This document shows positions 26,249-35,095 of a stretch of 64,000 bases of DNA, piece by piece. Under the pieces are notes generated by a model, which was given only the letters and a program-made list of their open reading frames with translations, did not search any database and was not told where the DNA came from. The stretch is taken from NCBI GenBank assembly GCA_963699215.1, contig OY969422.1:1240001-1304000 (forward strand), written 5' to 3'. Each line of letters opens with the position of its first letter. Positions within the stretch are counted from its first letter, which is position 1. The position numbers were made by a program, and so were the translations under genes. Source of the DNA: VRUE01 sp963699215 (GTDB lineage: Bacteria > Actinomycetota > Thermoleophilia > Solirubrobacterales > 70-9).

Positions 26249-27427
26249 TTACAACCCCAGCTGCTTGCCGAGGATCTCCTTCATGATCTCGTCGGTGCCG
26301 CCGCCTATTGGGCCGAGGCGGGCGTCGCGGACGGCTCGCTCGATGCCGTACTCGCGCATGTAGCCGTAGCCGCCGTGGATCTGGAGGGACTCGTCGGCTA
26401 TCTCGAGGACGGTGCGCTGGGTGGCGAGCTTGGCCATCGTCACCTCCTTGATGCAGTCCTGCCCCTCGTAGAAGAGGCGCAGGGCGTTGTAGGTGATCGC
26501 TTTGGCGGCTTCGGCCTGGGTCGCCATCTCCGCCACCTTGTGACGGATCGTCTGGAAATTGCCGATCGGGCGGCCGAAGGCCTTGCGATCGAGCGCGTAC
26601 TCGACGGTCCTCTCGATCAGCCTCTGCATCGCGCCCACGGCGCCGATCGCCATCAGCAGCCGCTCCCAGGCGAAGTTGGCCATGATCAGCTTGAAGCCCT
26701 CGTTCTCCCCGCCGAGCAGGTTCTCCTCGGGCACCTCGACGTCGGTGAAGGCGAGCTCTCCCGTGTCGGAGGAGTGCCAGCCGAGCTTCTCCAGCTTCTG
26801 CGCGACCTCGTAGCCGGGCATCTCGCGCTCCAGCACGAGGAAGGAGATGCCGTGGTGGCCGCCCTCCTGCGTCGTCTTGCAGGCGCAGACGAGGAAGTCG
26901 GCGCGGACGCCGTTGGTGATGAAGGTCTTGGAGCCGTTGACGACGTAGCCGCCGTCGACCCGCTCGGCGAAGGTCGATATCCCGGCGACGTCGGAGCCGG
27001 CTCCAGGCTCGGTGATGCCGAGCGCGCCGATCTTCTCGCCGGCAATGCCGGGGACGAGCCAGCGCTGCTTCTGCTCTTCCGTGCCGAAGTTGAAGATCGG
27101 CGGCATCGCGATCGAGGTGTGGGCGTTGAGGCCGGCGGCGACGCCGCCCGAGCCGCCCGAGCGGGCAAGCTCCTCGACCCAGATCGCGTCGTGCAGATGG
27201 GTGCCGCCCTGGCCGCCGTACTCCTCCGGGAACTTCAGCCCGAGGAAGCCGAGCTCGGCGCAGCGGCCGTAGAGGTCACGGGGGAATTCGCGCGCCGCCT
27301 CCCACTCGTCGACGTTCGGCGCGATCTCCTTGGAGACGAAGCGCCGCACGGTCTCGCGCAGCTCCTCGTGCTCCTCGCCGAAGGGCGGCAGCGTCGCCCG
27401 CGCACCGCTGTCCTTGATCACGGTCAC
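26249..27427 (-). CDS. Acyl-CoA dehydrogenase
   Basis: 392 residues. The FAD-linked acyl-CoA dehydrogenase signatures are both present: IGALGITEPGAGSDVAGIST (the FAD-facing loop), and the C-terminal QIHGGYGYMREYGIERAVRDARLGPIGGGTDEIMKEILG. The catalytic glutamate region fits the short/medium-chain group. It oxidises an acyl-CoA to the 2-enoyl-CoA and passes electrons to electron-transfer flavoprotein. It is divergent from the receiver/flavoprotein gene. Confidence 0.94.
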   Translation of the reverse strand: MTVIKDSGARATLPPFGEEHEELRETVRRFVSKEIAPNVDEWEAAREFPRDLYGRCAELGFLGLKFPEEYGGQGGTHLHDAIWVEELARSGGSGGVAAGLNAHTSIAMPPIFNFGTEEQKQRWLVPGIAGEKIGALGITEPGAGSDVAGISTFAERVDGGYVVNGSKTFITNGVRADFLVCACKTTQEGGHHGISFLVLEREMPGYEVAQKLEKLGWHSSDTGELAFTDVEVPEENLLGGENEGFKLIMANFAWERLLMAIGAVGAMQRLIERTVEYALDRKAFGRPIGNFQTIRHKVAEMATQAEAAKAITYNALRLFYEGQDCIKEVTMAKLATQRTVLEIADESLQIHGGYGYMREYGIERAVRDARLGPIGGGTDEIMKEILGKQLGL

Positions 27428-27465
27428 CGGGAAGACGCTAGCCGACTCGCCGCTACCATCGCTGC

Positions 27466-29190
27466 ATGGGACTGCCGGTGTTGCTCGCGATAGACGAGGA
27501 CGCTGGCTGCCTCGACCGCACCGGCGAGGAGCTGGAGAAGCGCTACGGGCAGGACTACGACGTGCGAGTCGAGCGCTCCGCCGCCGCCGCGCTGCGCGAG
27601 CTGGAGGCGCTGCGCGAGTCGGGCGCGCCGGTCGCCCTCGTGCTTGCCGACCAGTGGCTGGGGGGGGCGACGACCGGGGCGGAGCTGCTCGCGCGGGTCA
27701 AGGCGCTGCACCCGAGCGCCAAGCGCGGCCTGCTGATCGAGTGGGGAGCCTGGGGCGACTCCGAGACCGCCGAGGCGATCTTCGAGGCAATGGCGCTCGG
27801 CCGCATCGACTACTACGTGCTGAAGCCGCAGCGCTCGCCCGACGAGCTCTTCCACCGCACGGTAGGTGAGCTTCTCTTCGAGTGGGCGCGGGCGGAGTCG
27901 CCTTTGCAGGGCGAGATGGAGCTGGTCGCAGAGCCCGGCTCGCCGCGCACCCACGAGCTGCACGACCTGCTCAGCCGCAACGGCGTCCCCTACGCCTGCC
28001 ACGCGCCGGACTCGGCGCCCGGCCGCGCCCTGCTCGAGGAGGCGGGCCGGACGGACGGCTCGCTCCCGGTCGCTCGGATCCGCCACGGCCAGATCCTCGT
28101 CGATCCCTCCAACGTGGAGATCGCGGCGGCCTTCGGGGTTAGTACCGAGCTGACCGCCGAGCGCGAGTTCGACGTGGTCGTGATCGGCGCCGGCCCGGCT
28201 GGCCTGGCGGCCGCCGTCTACGCCTCCTCGGAGGGGATGCGGGCGCTGGTGGTCGAGCGCGAGGCGATCGGCGGGCAGGCGGGCTCCAGCTCGCTGATCC
28301 GCAACTATCTCGGCTTCTCGCGCGGGGTGAGCGGCACCGAGTTGGCCCAGCGCGCCTACCAGCAGGCGTGGGTCTTCGGCACGTCGTTCCTGCTGATGCG
28401 AGAGGTGGTCGAGCTGCGGCCGGGCGAGGGGAGGCAGACGCTGCGCACCGCCGACGGCGCCGAGTTCGAGGCCGCCGCGGTCGTGCTCGCCTCCGGCGTC
28501 TCCTACCGGCGGCTGGAGATCCCCTCGCTGGCGGCGTTCGAGGGCGCCGGCGTCTTCTACGGAGCCTCCGCCGCGGAGGCGAAAGCGCTCGCCGGACAGC
28601 GCGTCTTCGTCGTCGGCGGCGGCAACTCCGCCGGGCAGGCGGCGATGCACCTCTGCCGCTGGGCTGAGCAGGTGACCCTGATCGTGCGCGGCCCCTCGCT
28701 CGCCGCCAGCATGTCGAGCTACCTGCGCGACGCGATCGACGCCGCGGACAACATCGAGGTGATGCTGGGAACCGAGGTGGCCGGCGGCGAGGGCGAGGGG
28801 AGGCTGGAGGACCTGGCCCTTCGCGACTGCGCCTCCGGTGCGACCTCGAGCGTTGCCGCCAACGCCCTCTTCGTCCTGATCGGCGCCCGCCCCGGCACCG
28901 AGTGGCTGCCCGATGAGATCGAGCGCGACGACTGGGGTTACGTCCTGACGGGACGCGATGTCGCAGACGAGCTTCACGTTGAGCCCCTCACTGGGGCCAA
29001 AAGTGAAGCTCGTCCCGCCGAGCGCCAGATGCTCGAGACGAGCCTGCCGGGTGTCTTCGCCGTCGGCGACGTTCGCCACGGCGCCGTCAAGCGGGTCGCC
29101 TCCGCGGTCGGCGAGGGCTCGATCGCGATCCAGCAGGTCCACCGGCGCCTCGAAGAGGGCGCCGAGGCCGGTCTCGGCGCCCGCGCTTGA
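27466..29190 (+). CDS. Receiver-domain / thioredoxin reductase-like flavoprotein fusion
   Basis: 574 residues. Residues 1-130 are a response-regulator-type receiver (LLAIDEDAG, a candidate phospho-acceptor in LVLADQWLGG, conserved Lys in DYYVLKP). Residues 145-215 are a thioredoxin/glutaredoxin-like segment without CxxC. Residues 230-574 are a two-dinucleotide-fold reductase with FAD motif VVIGAGPAGLAAAVYASSEG, NADPH motif VFVVGGGNSAGQAAMHL and the end LPGVFAVGDVRHGAVKRVASAVGEG. The redox CxxC of true thioredoxin reductase is missing, so the electron acceptor is unclear. Residues about 501-517 are encoded by a palindromic element. Confidence 0.9.
   Translation: MGLPVLLAIDEDAGCLDRTGEELEKRYGQDYDVRVERSAAAALRELEALRESGAPVALVLADQWLGGATTGAELLARVKALHPSAKRGLLIEWGAWGDSETAEAIFEAMALGRIDYYVLKPQRSPDELFHRTVGELLFEWARAESPLQGEMELVAEPGSPRTHELHDLLSRNGVPYACHAPDSAPGRALLEEAGRTDGSLPVARIRHGQILVDPSNVEIAAAFGVSTELTAEREFDVVVIGAGPAGLAAAVYASSEGMRALVVEREAIGGQAGSSSLIRNYLGFSRGVSGTELAQRAYQQAWVFGTSFLLMREVVELRPGEGRQTLRTADGAEFEAAAVVLASGVSYRRLEIPSLAAFEGAGVFYGASAAEAKALAGQRVFVVGGGNSAGQAAMHLCRWAEQVTLIVRGPSLAASMSSYLRDAIDAADNIEVMLGTEVAGGEGEGRLEDLALRDCASGATSSVAANALFVLIGARPGTEWLPDEIERDDWGYVLTGRDVADELHVEPLTGAKSEARPAERQMLETSLPGVFAVGDVRHGAVKRVASAVGEGSIAIQQVHRRLEEGAEAGLGARA
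28966..29014. repeat. Palindromic element 3, inside the flavoprotein gene
   Basis: Arms GACGAGCTTCAC (28966-28977) and GTGAAGCTCGTC (29003-29014) are perfect 12-bp inverted repeats around a 25-nt loop with an inner CCCC-TCACT-GGGG hairpin. The minus-strand loop shares GGCC and CTCAAC with element 1. The coding frame runs through it, adding a charged linker between GYVLTGRDV and LETSLPGVFAVGDV. Confidence 0.6.
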
Positions 29191-29211
29191 GGCGGGCGCC
29201 GCCGGGACCCC

Positions 29212-30429
29212 CTACAGCCCGTAGCTGCGGCCGATCACCTCGAGCATGATCTCGTCGGTGCCGGCGCCGATCCGGTTGAGCCGCACGTCGCGGTAGGCCC
29301 GCTCGATCTCGTACTCCTTCATGTAGCCGTAGCCGCCGTGGATCTGGATGCACTCGTCGGCGACCTCGCAGGCGATCCGCGAGGTGTAGAGCTTGCACTC
29401 GGAGATCTCGCGCACCGGGTACTCGCCGTTGGCGTAGCGCCAGGCGGTCGCGTAGGTGAACTGGCGGGCCGCCTCGATCTTCGTCGCCATCTCGGCGAAC
29501 TTGTGGCGGATCACCTGGAAGTTGCCGATCGAGCGGCCGAAGGCCTTGCGCTCCTTGGCGTACTCGAGGGTGCGGTCGAACATCCTCTGCGCCCCCGCGA
29601 CGGCGCCGGCGCAGGCGACCATCCGCTCGCTCTGAAGCTCCCAGGCGATGTGGTAGAAGCCCTTGCCTTCCTCGCCGAGCAGGTTCTCGACCGGGACCCG
29701 CACGTCCTCGAAGGCCAGTTCGGCGGTGTCGGAGGAGTGCATGCCCATCTTCTCCAGCTTGCGCGAGACGCTGAAGCCGGGCACGGTGTTGCCGTCGTCG
29801 TCACGCAGGTCGACGACCAGCAGGCTCATCCCGTCGTGGGCTTTCTCGGGGTCGGTCTTGACGACGAGGACGATGAAGTCGGCGCGGGCGCCGTTGGTGA
29901 TGAACGTCTTCGAGCCGTTGACGACGAATTCGTCGCCGTCGCGGATCGCGCTGGTGCGGATGCCGGCGACGTCGGAGCCCGCCTCGGGCTCGGTGATCCC
30001 CAGGCAGCCGATCTTCTCACCGCGGATCGCCGGCGGCAGGTAGCGCTGCTTGAGCTCGTCGGTGCCGAGCATCTCGATCGGCGGCAGCACCATGTCGGTG
30101 TGGACGACGAAGCCCATGTTGAGCCCGCCCGAGCCGGAGTAGCTCATGCACTCCGAGCGGACCATCGAGTAGTAGTAGTCGCCTCCCTGTCCGCCGTACT
30201 CCTCCGGGAAGCAGAGGCCGAGGAAGCCGAGGTCGCCCGCCCGCTTCATGATCTCGCGCGGCCAGGTGGTCTCCTCCCACTCGTTGCGGTGGGGCCAGAG
30301 CTCTTTCTGAACCCAGGCCTGCATCGACTCGCGCAGGTCTTCGTGCTCCTGCGTGAAGATCATGTGCTTGCGCTCGGCCGCGTGGTCGGGCTTGATGACT
30401 TTGGAGCCGTTGGTCGTCGCGGTCGCCAC
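29212..30429 (-). CDS. Acyl-CoA dehydrogenase
   Basis: 405 residues from the GTG at 30429, preceded by a strong GGAGGAG. Signatures are IGCLGITEPEAGSDVAGIRT and IQIHGGYGYMKEYEIERAYRDVRLNRIGAGTDEIMLEVIG. It is divergent from the crotonase-carboxylase operon at 30543, so it probably belongs to the same pathway. It differs clearly from the dehydrogenase at 26249 (for example the longer N-terminus and RDDDGNTVPGFSV), which suggests a different acyl chain. Confidence 0.94.
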   Translation of the reverse strand: MATATTNGSKVIKPDHAAERKHMIFTQEHEDLRESMQAWVQKELWPHRNEWEETTWPREIMKRAGDLGFLGLCFPEEYGGQGGDYYYSMVRSECMSYSGSGGLNMGFVVHTDMVLPPIEMLGTDELKQRYLPPAIRGEKIGCLGITEPEAGSDVAGIRTSAIRDGDEFVVNGSKTFITNGARADFIVLVVKTDPEKAHDGMSLLVVDLRDDDGNTVPGFSVSRKLEKMGMHSSDTAELAFEDVRVPVENLLGEEGKGFYHIAWELQSERMVACAGAVAGAQRMFDRTLEYAKERKAFGRSIGNFQVIRHKFAEMATKIEAARQFTYATAWRYANGEYPVREISECKLYTSRIACEVADECIQIHGGYGYMKEYEIERAYRDVRLNRIGAGTDEIMLEVIGRSYGL

Positions 30430-30542
30430 TGGTTCTCTCCTCCGTTCGCTGTCCAGTAGGGCGGCAGCGGCCGCCCGAAGCCAAGTGGACAGTAGCACTT
30501 CCCACTTCCAACACAAGGGCCAGTCGGCTATGGTCCGGCGGG

Positions 30543-31325
30543 ATGGACTACGAGGTCGTCAAGTACGAGGTCGCCGACGGGGTCGCGACCGTGACCCTCA
30601 ACAACCCGGAGAAGCGCAACATGCTCTCCGGCCAGATGTTGACCGAGCTGGTCGACGCGATGAAGCGGGCGCGCGACGACGAGGGTGTACGTGCTGTTGT
30701 TCTAACCGGGGCTGGCGACAAAGTCTTCTGCGCAGGTGCGGATCTCGGCGGTTTCGCTGCTGATGCTCCGCTTGTTTCGAAACATTTTGCTACCGACCTC
30801 TTCCTTGATTTTTTCCGCCTGATGCCGCGCCTGGGCAAGCCCTCGCTCTGCGCCGCCAACGGCCACGTGCTGGCCGGAGGGATGGGCCTCGCCCTCTCCT
30901 GCGACCTGCTGATCGCCAAAGAGGGCGCCACCTTCGGCACGCCGGAGATCAACGTCGGCGCCTTCCCCTACATGATCATGGCGATCATCTACCGCAACGT
31001 CCCGCGCAAGAAGGTCAACGAGATGATGCTCTTGGGCGAGCGGCTGAGCGCCGAGCAGGCGGTCGAGTACGGGCTCGCGAACAAGGTCGTGCCGGCCGGA
31101 GAGTTCGACGCCGCGGTCGCCGAGTGGGCGGGCAAGCTCGCCTCCAAGAGCCCGGTGCTGATGCGACTCGGCCACGACGCGATGTACCGCCAGCAGGACA
31201 TGGCGGTCGACGACGCGCTCGAGTACCTGCGCTCGCAGCTCTCGCTGACCTTCTCGACCGAGGACATCGTCGAGGGCGTCAGCGCATTCTTCGAGAAACG
31301 CGAGCCGCAGTGGAAGGGGAGATAG
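30543..31325 (+). CDS. Enoyl-CoA hydratase/isomerase family protein
   Basis: 260 residues of the crotonase fold. The oxyanion-hole loops are FCAGADLGGFAADAP and ANGHVLAGGMGLALSCDLLIA, and FGTPEINVGAFPYM carries the region of the catalytic acid. The C-terminus is EGVSAFFEKREPQWKGR. It is the first gene of a five-gene operon; its TAG overlaps the GTG of the carboxylase subunit. It may hydrate an unsaturated acyl-CoA made by the divergent dehydrogenase. Confidence 0.93.
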   Translation: MDYEVVKYEVADGVATVTLNNPEKRNMLSGQMLTELVDAMKRARDDEGVRAVVLTGAGDKVFCAGADLGGFAADAPLVSKHFATDLFLDFFRLMPRLGKPSLCAANGHVLAGGMGLALSCDLLIAKEGATFGTPEINVGAFPYMIMAIIYRNVPRKKVNEMMLLGERLSAEQAVEYGLANKVVPAGEFDAAVAEWAGKLASKSPVLMRLGHDAMYRQQDMAVDDALEYLRSQLSLTFSTEDIVEGVSAFFEKREPQWKGR

Positions 31326-32920
31326 TGGGGAGCACCGAGCAAGAGTCCAAGCACCTGTTGCCAGGCGTGGCGCCGCTGGGCGAGCTGACCGAGCAGCTGC
31401 ACGAGCGGCGCGAGAAGGCCAAGCTGGGCGGCGGCGAGGAGAAGATCGCCAAGCAGCACGAGCGCGGCAAGCTGACCGCGCGAGAGCGGATCGAGCTGCT
31501 GGTCGACGAGGGCACCTTCGTCGAGATGGGCGTCCACGGCCGCCCCCACTTCGCCCAGCGGGCGATGGAGGGCAAAGAGGCACCGGCCGACGGCGTGATC
31601 ACCGGCTGGGGCGACATCGACGGCCGCCCCTGCTGCGTCGCCGCCTACGACTTCACCGTGATGGCCGGCTCGATGGGGATGACCGGCGAGCTCAAGGTGA
31701 CCCGCCTGCGCGAGATGGCGCTCTCCAAGCGGATGCCCTTCGTCTGGCTGCTCGACTCGGCCGGCGCCCGCATCCAGGAGGCGGCGGGCTCGCTCTTCGC
31801 CGGCTCCGGCCACCTCTTCCGCGAGGAGGTCGAAATGTCGGGCGTGATCCCGATGGTCGCGGCGATGATGGGCCCCTGCGCAGCGGGCACCGCCTACATC
31901 CCGGCGCTCTCGGACTTCGTGCCGATGGTCTCCGGCCAGGGCGCGATGGCGCTCGCCGGCCCGCACCTGACCAAAGCGGTCACCGGCGAGGACATCACGA
32001 TGGAGGAGCTGGGCGGGGCCAAGGTCCACTGCCGCAAGTCGGGCGTCGGCGACCTCGAGGTCAAGGACGACCCCGAGTGCATCGAGAAGGTCAAGCAGTA
32101 CCTCTCCTACTTCCCCTCCAACTGCGAGCAGAAGCCCCCGGTCGTCCCGACCGCCGACCCCGACGACCGCATGTCAGAGAAGCTGCTGGAGATCGTCCCC
32201 GAGTCCTCGCGCCAGCCCTACGACATGTACGACGTGATCGGCGAGATCGTCGACGACGGCGAGTGGTTCGACATCAAGCCGAAGTTCGCCAAGACGCTGA
32301 TCACCTGCTTCGCCCGCTTCGGCGGCCAGCCGGTCGGGATCGTCGCCAACCAGCCCAAGCAGCTCGCCGGCATCCTCGACAACGACTCAGCCGACAAGGC
32401 GGCCCGCTTCATCAACCTCTGCGACGCCTTCAACGTGCCGCTCGTCTTCCTCCAGGACGTGCCCGGCTTCATGGTCGGCGCCAAAGTCGAGCACGCCGGG
32501 ATCATCCGCCACGGGGCGAAGATGCTCTACGCGGTCAGCCGCGCCACGGTGCCGAAGGTGACGGTGATCGTGCGCAAGGCCTACGGCGCCGGCTACTACG
32601 TGATGTGCGGCAAGGCGTACGAGCCCGACCTGATCGTCGCCTGGCCCGGGGCCGAGATCTCGGTGATGGGGGCGGAGGGGGCGGTCAACATCATCGGCCG
32701 CTCCGCGATCGAGGCCTCCGACGACCCGGACGCCACCCGCGAGGCGATGCTGAACGCGGTCCGCGAGCAGATCGACCCCTACATCGCCGCGGGCAACGCG
32801 GTGATCGACGACATCATCGACCCGCGCGAGACGCGCCCGACGATCGTCAAGGCTCTGCGCATGGCGAAGAACAAACACGTGACCAAGCCGAAGAAACGCC
32901 ACGGGGTGATGCCGGTATGA
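31325..32920 (+). CDS. Acyl-CoA carboxylase beta (carboxyltransferase) subunit
   Basis: 531 residues. N- and C-terminal carboxyltransferase lobes are complete: KQHERGKLTARERIELLVDEGTF, LLDSAGARIQEAAGS, QDVPGFMVGAKVEHAGIIRHGAKMLYA and KAYGAGYYVMCGKAYEPDLIVAWPGAEISVMG. It transfers CO2 from biotin to an acyl-CoA (propionyl-, methylcrotonyl- or geranyl-CoA-type family). No alpha subunit is adjacent. The free-standing biotinyl protein at 16619 is the only carrier in the window. The GTG start overlaps the upstream TAG. Confidence 0.94.
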   Translation: MGSTEQESKHLLPGVAPLGELTEQLHERREKAKLGGGEEKIAKQHERGKLTARERIELLVDEGTFVEMGVHGRPHFAQRAMEGKEAPADGVITGWGDIDGRPCCVAAYDFTVMAGSMGMTGELKVTRLREMALSKRMPFVWLLDSAGARIQEAAGSLFAGSGHLFREEVEMSGVIPMVAAMMGPCAAGTAYIPALSDFVPMVSGQGAMALAGPHLTKAVTGEDITMEELGGAKVHCRKSGVGDLEVKDDPECIEKVKQYLSYFPSNCEQKPPVVPTADPDDRMSEKLLEIVPESSRQPYDMYDVIGEIVDDGEWFDIKPKFAKTLITCFARFGGQPVGIVANQPKQLAGILDNDSADKAARFINLCDAFNVPLVFLQDVPGFMVGAKVEHAGIIRHGAKMLYAVSRATVPKVTVIVRKAYGAGYYVMCGKAYEPDLIVAWPGAEISVMGAEGAVNIIGRSAIEASDDPDATREAMLNAVREQIDPYIAAGNAVIDDIIDPRETRPTIVKALRMAKNKHVTKPKKRHGVMPV

Positions 32921-32978
32921 CGTTCCCGTGTGCCTTTTCCACGCTATACGTAGACAACGAACACCGGAAGGAGGGACG

Positions 32979-33875
32979 ATGAGCTCGTTCGGCGATCCGG
33001 TGGTGATCAGCTGCTCGATCTCCGGCGTGATCGCCAACCGCGACCAGTGCCCGGCGATCCCTTACACGCCGGAGGAGTACGCGGCGGAGGCGCGGCGGGC
33101 GGTCGACGAGGGCGCCTCGCAGATCCACATCCACGCGCGCAAACCCGACGGCACGCCCTCCTACGAGGTCGAGGACTTCCGCGCGATCACCGAGGCGATC
33201 CTGGCCGAGGTCGGCGACGTGATCGTCAACTACTCGACCGGTGCGATCGGCATCCCGATCGAGAAGCGGATCGAGTACCTGCGCGAGTGCAGGCCCGACG
33301 TCGCCGCGCTGAACATGTCCTCGATGAACTACGCCAAGTACAGCTCGCGGCGCAAGGACTTCGTCTTCAAGGCCGTCTTCGAGAACAGCTTCGACACGAT
33401 CATCGAGTTCCTCACGGCGATGAAGGAGCTGGGCATCAAGCCCGAGCACGAGTGCTTCGACGCCGGCCACGTCGCCAACCTCGATCCGTTGATCGACATG
33501 GGGCTGCTGGAGCGGACGCCGCTGCAGATCTCGCTGGTGATGGGGGTCAACGGCGGCATCCGGCCGACCGCGCGCAACGTCGCCTTCATGTCGGAGCAGA
33601 TCCCCGGCGGCGCCGAGGGCGAGAACCAGTGGCAGACGATCGGCATCTCCCGCGACCAGTGGAAGCTGCTCGGCGCGGCGCTGGTGCTGGGCGGCAACGT
33701 CCGCGCCGGGGTCGAGGACAACCTCTACCTGCCAAACGGCGAGATGGCGAAGTCGAACGGCGAGCTGATCGCCAAGGCGCGCCAGATGGCCGAGGACGTC
33801 GGTCGGCGCGCCGCCACCGTGGCCGAGGCTCGCGAGCTGCTGGGAGTTCCCAAGCGTGAGCGATCTGCCGCTTAG
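32979..33875 (+). CDS. BKACE family (DUF849) beta-keto acid cleavage enzyme
   Basis: 298 residues from the ATG at 32979, preceded by GGAGGG. The family cleaves a beta-keto acid with acetyl-CoA, as in 3-keto-5-aminohexanoate cleavage. Visible features are the zinc-binding HIHAR near residue 46, VNYSTG, and NMSSMNYAKYSSRRKDFVF, with ECFDAGHVANLDPLIDMG and GGNVRAGVEDNLYLPNG later. The actual keto acid is not known. It overlaps the CoA-transferase gene by 20 bp. Confidence 0.92.
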   Translation: MSSFGDPVVISCSISGVIANRDQCPAIPYTPEEYAAEARRAVDEGASQIHIHARKPDGTPSYEVEDFRAITEAILAEVGDVIVNYSTGAIGIPIEKRIEYLRECRPDVAALNMSSMNYAKYSSRRKDFVFKAVFENSFDTIIEFLTAMKELGIKPEHECFDAGHVANLDPLIDMGLLERTPLQISLVMGVNGGIRPTARNVAFMSEQIPGGAEGENQWQTIGISRDQWKLLGAALVLGGNVRAGVEDNLYLPNGEMAKSNGELIAKARQMAEDVGRRAATVAEARELLGVPKRERSAA

Positions 33876-35091
33876 CGACGTCAAGGTCCTCGACCTGACC
33901 CGGCTCCTGCCAGGCGGCTTCTGCTCGCTGCTGCTCGCCGACCTCGGCGCCGAGGTGCTGAAGGTCGAGGACACGGGCATGGGCGACTACATCCGCTGGG
34001 CACCGCCCTACTACGGCGACGAGGACCAGCAGGAGCTGGGCACCCGCTCTTCGCTCTACCTGGCGCTCAACCGCGGCAAGCGCTCGGTTCGCCTCGATCT
34101 CAAGAGCGAGGCCGGACGCGAGGCGCTGCTGCGCTTGGTCGAGCAATACGACGTCGTCCTCGACGGCTTCCGCCCCGGCGTGCTCGACCGGCTCGGTGTC
34201 GGCTACGAGCGCATGCGCGAGGCCAACCCGGCGATCGTCTTCTGCGCGATCACCGGCTACGGCCAGGACGGCCCCTACACCGAGCGCGCTGGCCACGACA
34301 TGAACTACCTCGGCCTCGTCGGCCTGCTCGGCCTGACCGGTGCCAAGGACGGCCCGCCGGTGCAGTCGGGCGGGCAGATCGCCGACCTCGGCGGCGGTGC
34401 CCTGATGGCCGCCTTCGGCGTGATGGCGGCGCTGCACGAGCGCCGCCGCTCCGGCGAGGGGCAGATGGTCGATATCTCGATGGCCGACGGGGCGCTCTCC
34501 TGGCTGGCACTTGTCGCCGGCCGCTACTTCTGCGACGGCGAGGAGCCGCGGCGCGGCGAGCAGCAGCTGGCCGGCGGGCTGCTCTGCTACTTCCCCTACG
34601 AGGCCGCCGACGGCTGGGTCACCTGCGGTGCGCTGGAGCCGAAGTTCTGGGCCGCCTTCTGCAACGGCGTCGAGCGCCCCGACCTGGTCGAGGTGCAGTT
34701 CGAGGCGCCGGGGTCAGACGCCTGGCGCGAGGTGGCCGAGGTCTTCCGCTCGCGCACGCGCGACGAGTGGCTCGCCTTCAACGACGAGCACGACAGCTGC
34801 ATCGAGCCGGTCCTCGACCTCGGCGAGGCGCTCGACTCCGAGCTGGTCCGCGCCCGCGGGATGGTGACCGAGGTCGAGCAGCCGGGCCTGGGAACGGTGC
34901 GCCAGCTCGGCGTGCCGGTGAAGATGAGCCGCACCCCGGGCGACCCGACCCGGCCGGCGCCGGCTTTCGGCGAGCACACCGACGAGGTCCTGCGCGAGGC
35001 CGGCTACTCCGACGAGGAGATCGCGGCGATGAAGGAGTCGGGCGCCGCCGCGGGGCCGAGTGCCGACTCCGCGACCACTTTCCGGGCCTAG
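33856..35091 (+). CDS. CaiB/BaiF family CoA-transferase (class III)
   Basis: 411 residues. Class III CoA-transferase features include VLDLTRLLPGGFCSLLLADLGAEVLKVED near the N-terminus, the catalytic Asp in RAGHDMNYLGL, and QSGGQIADLGGGALMAAFGVMAAL. The family includes formyl-CoA and carnitine CoA-transferases and alpha-methylacyl-CoA racemase. ITGYGQDGPY is typical of both. It probably activates or epimerises an intermediate of the operon. The start overlaps the BKACE gene. Confidence 0.92.
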   Translation: MSDLPLSDVKVLDLTRLLPGGFCSLLLADLGAEVLKVEDTGMGDYIRWAPPYYGDEDQQELGTRSSLYLALNRGKRSVRLDLKSEAGREALLRLVEQYDVVLDGFRPGVLDRLGVGYERMREANPAIVFCAITGYGQDGPYTERAGHDMNYLGLVGLLGLTGAKDGPPVQSGGQIADLGGGALMAAFGVMAALHERRRSGEGQMVDISMADGALSWLALVAGRYFCDGEEPRRGEQQLAGGLLCYFPYEAADGWVTCGALEPKFWAAFCNGVERPDLVEVQFEAPGSDAWREVAEVFRSRTRDEWLAFNDEHDSCIEPVLDLGEALDSELVRARGMVTEVEQPGLGTVRQLGVPVKMSRTPGDPTRPAPAFGEHTDEVLREAGYSDEEIAAMKESGAAAGPSADSATTFRA

Positions 35092-35095
35092 GGCC

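Noticed and set aside
27424..29142. A long open frame on the minus strand opposite the flavoprotein gene.
   Set aside because: Composition is the usual GC-rich antisense shadow (Arg/Gly/Ala-rich, no family motif); the plus strand carries clear flavoprotein motifs.
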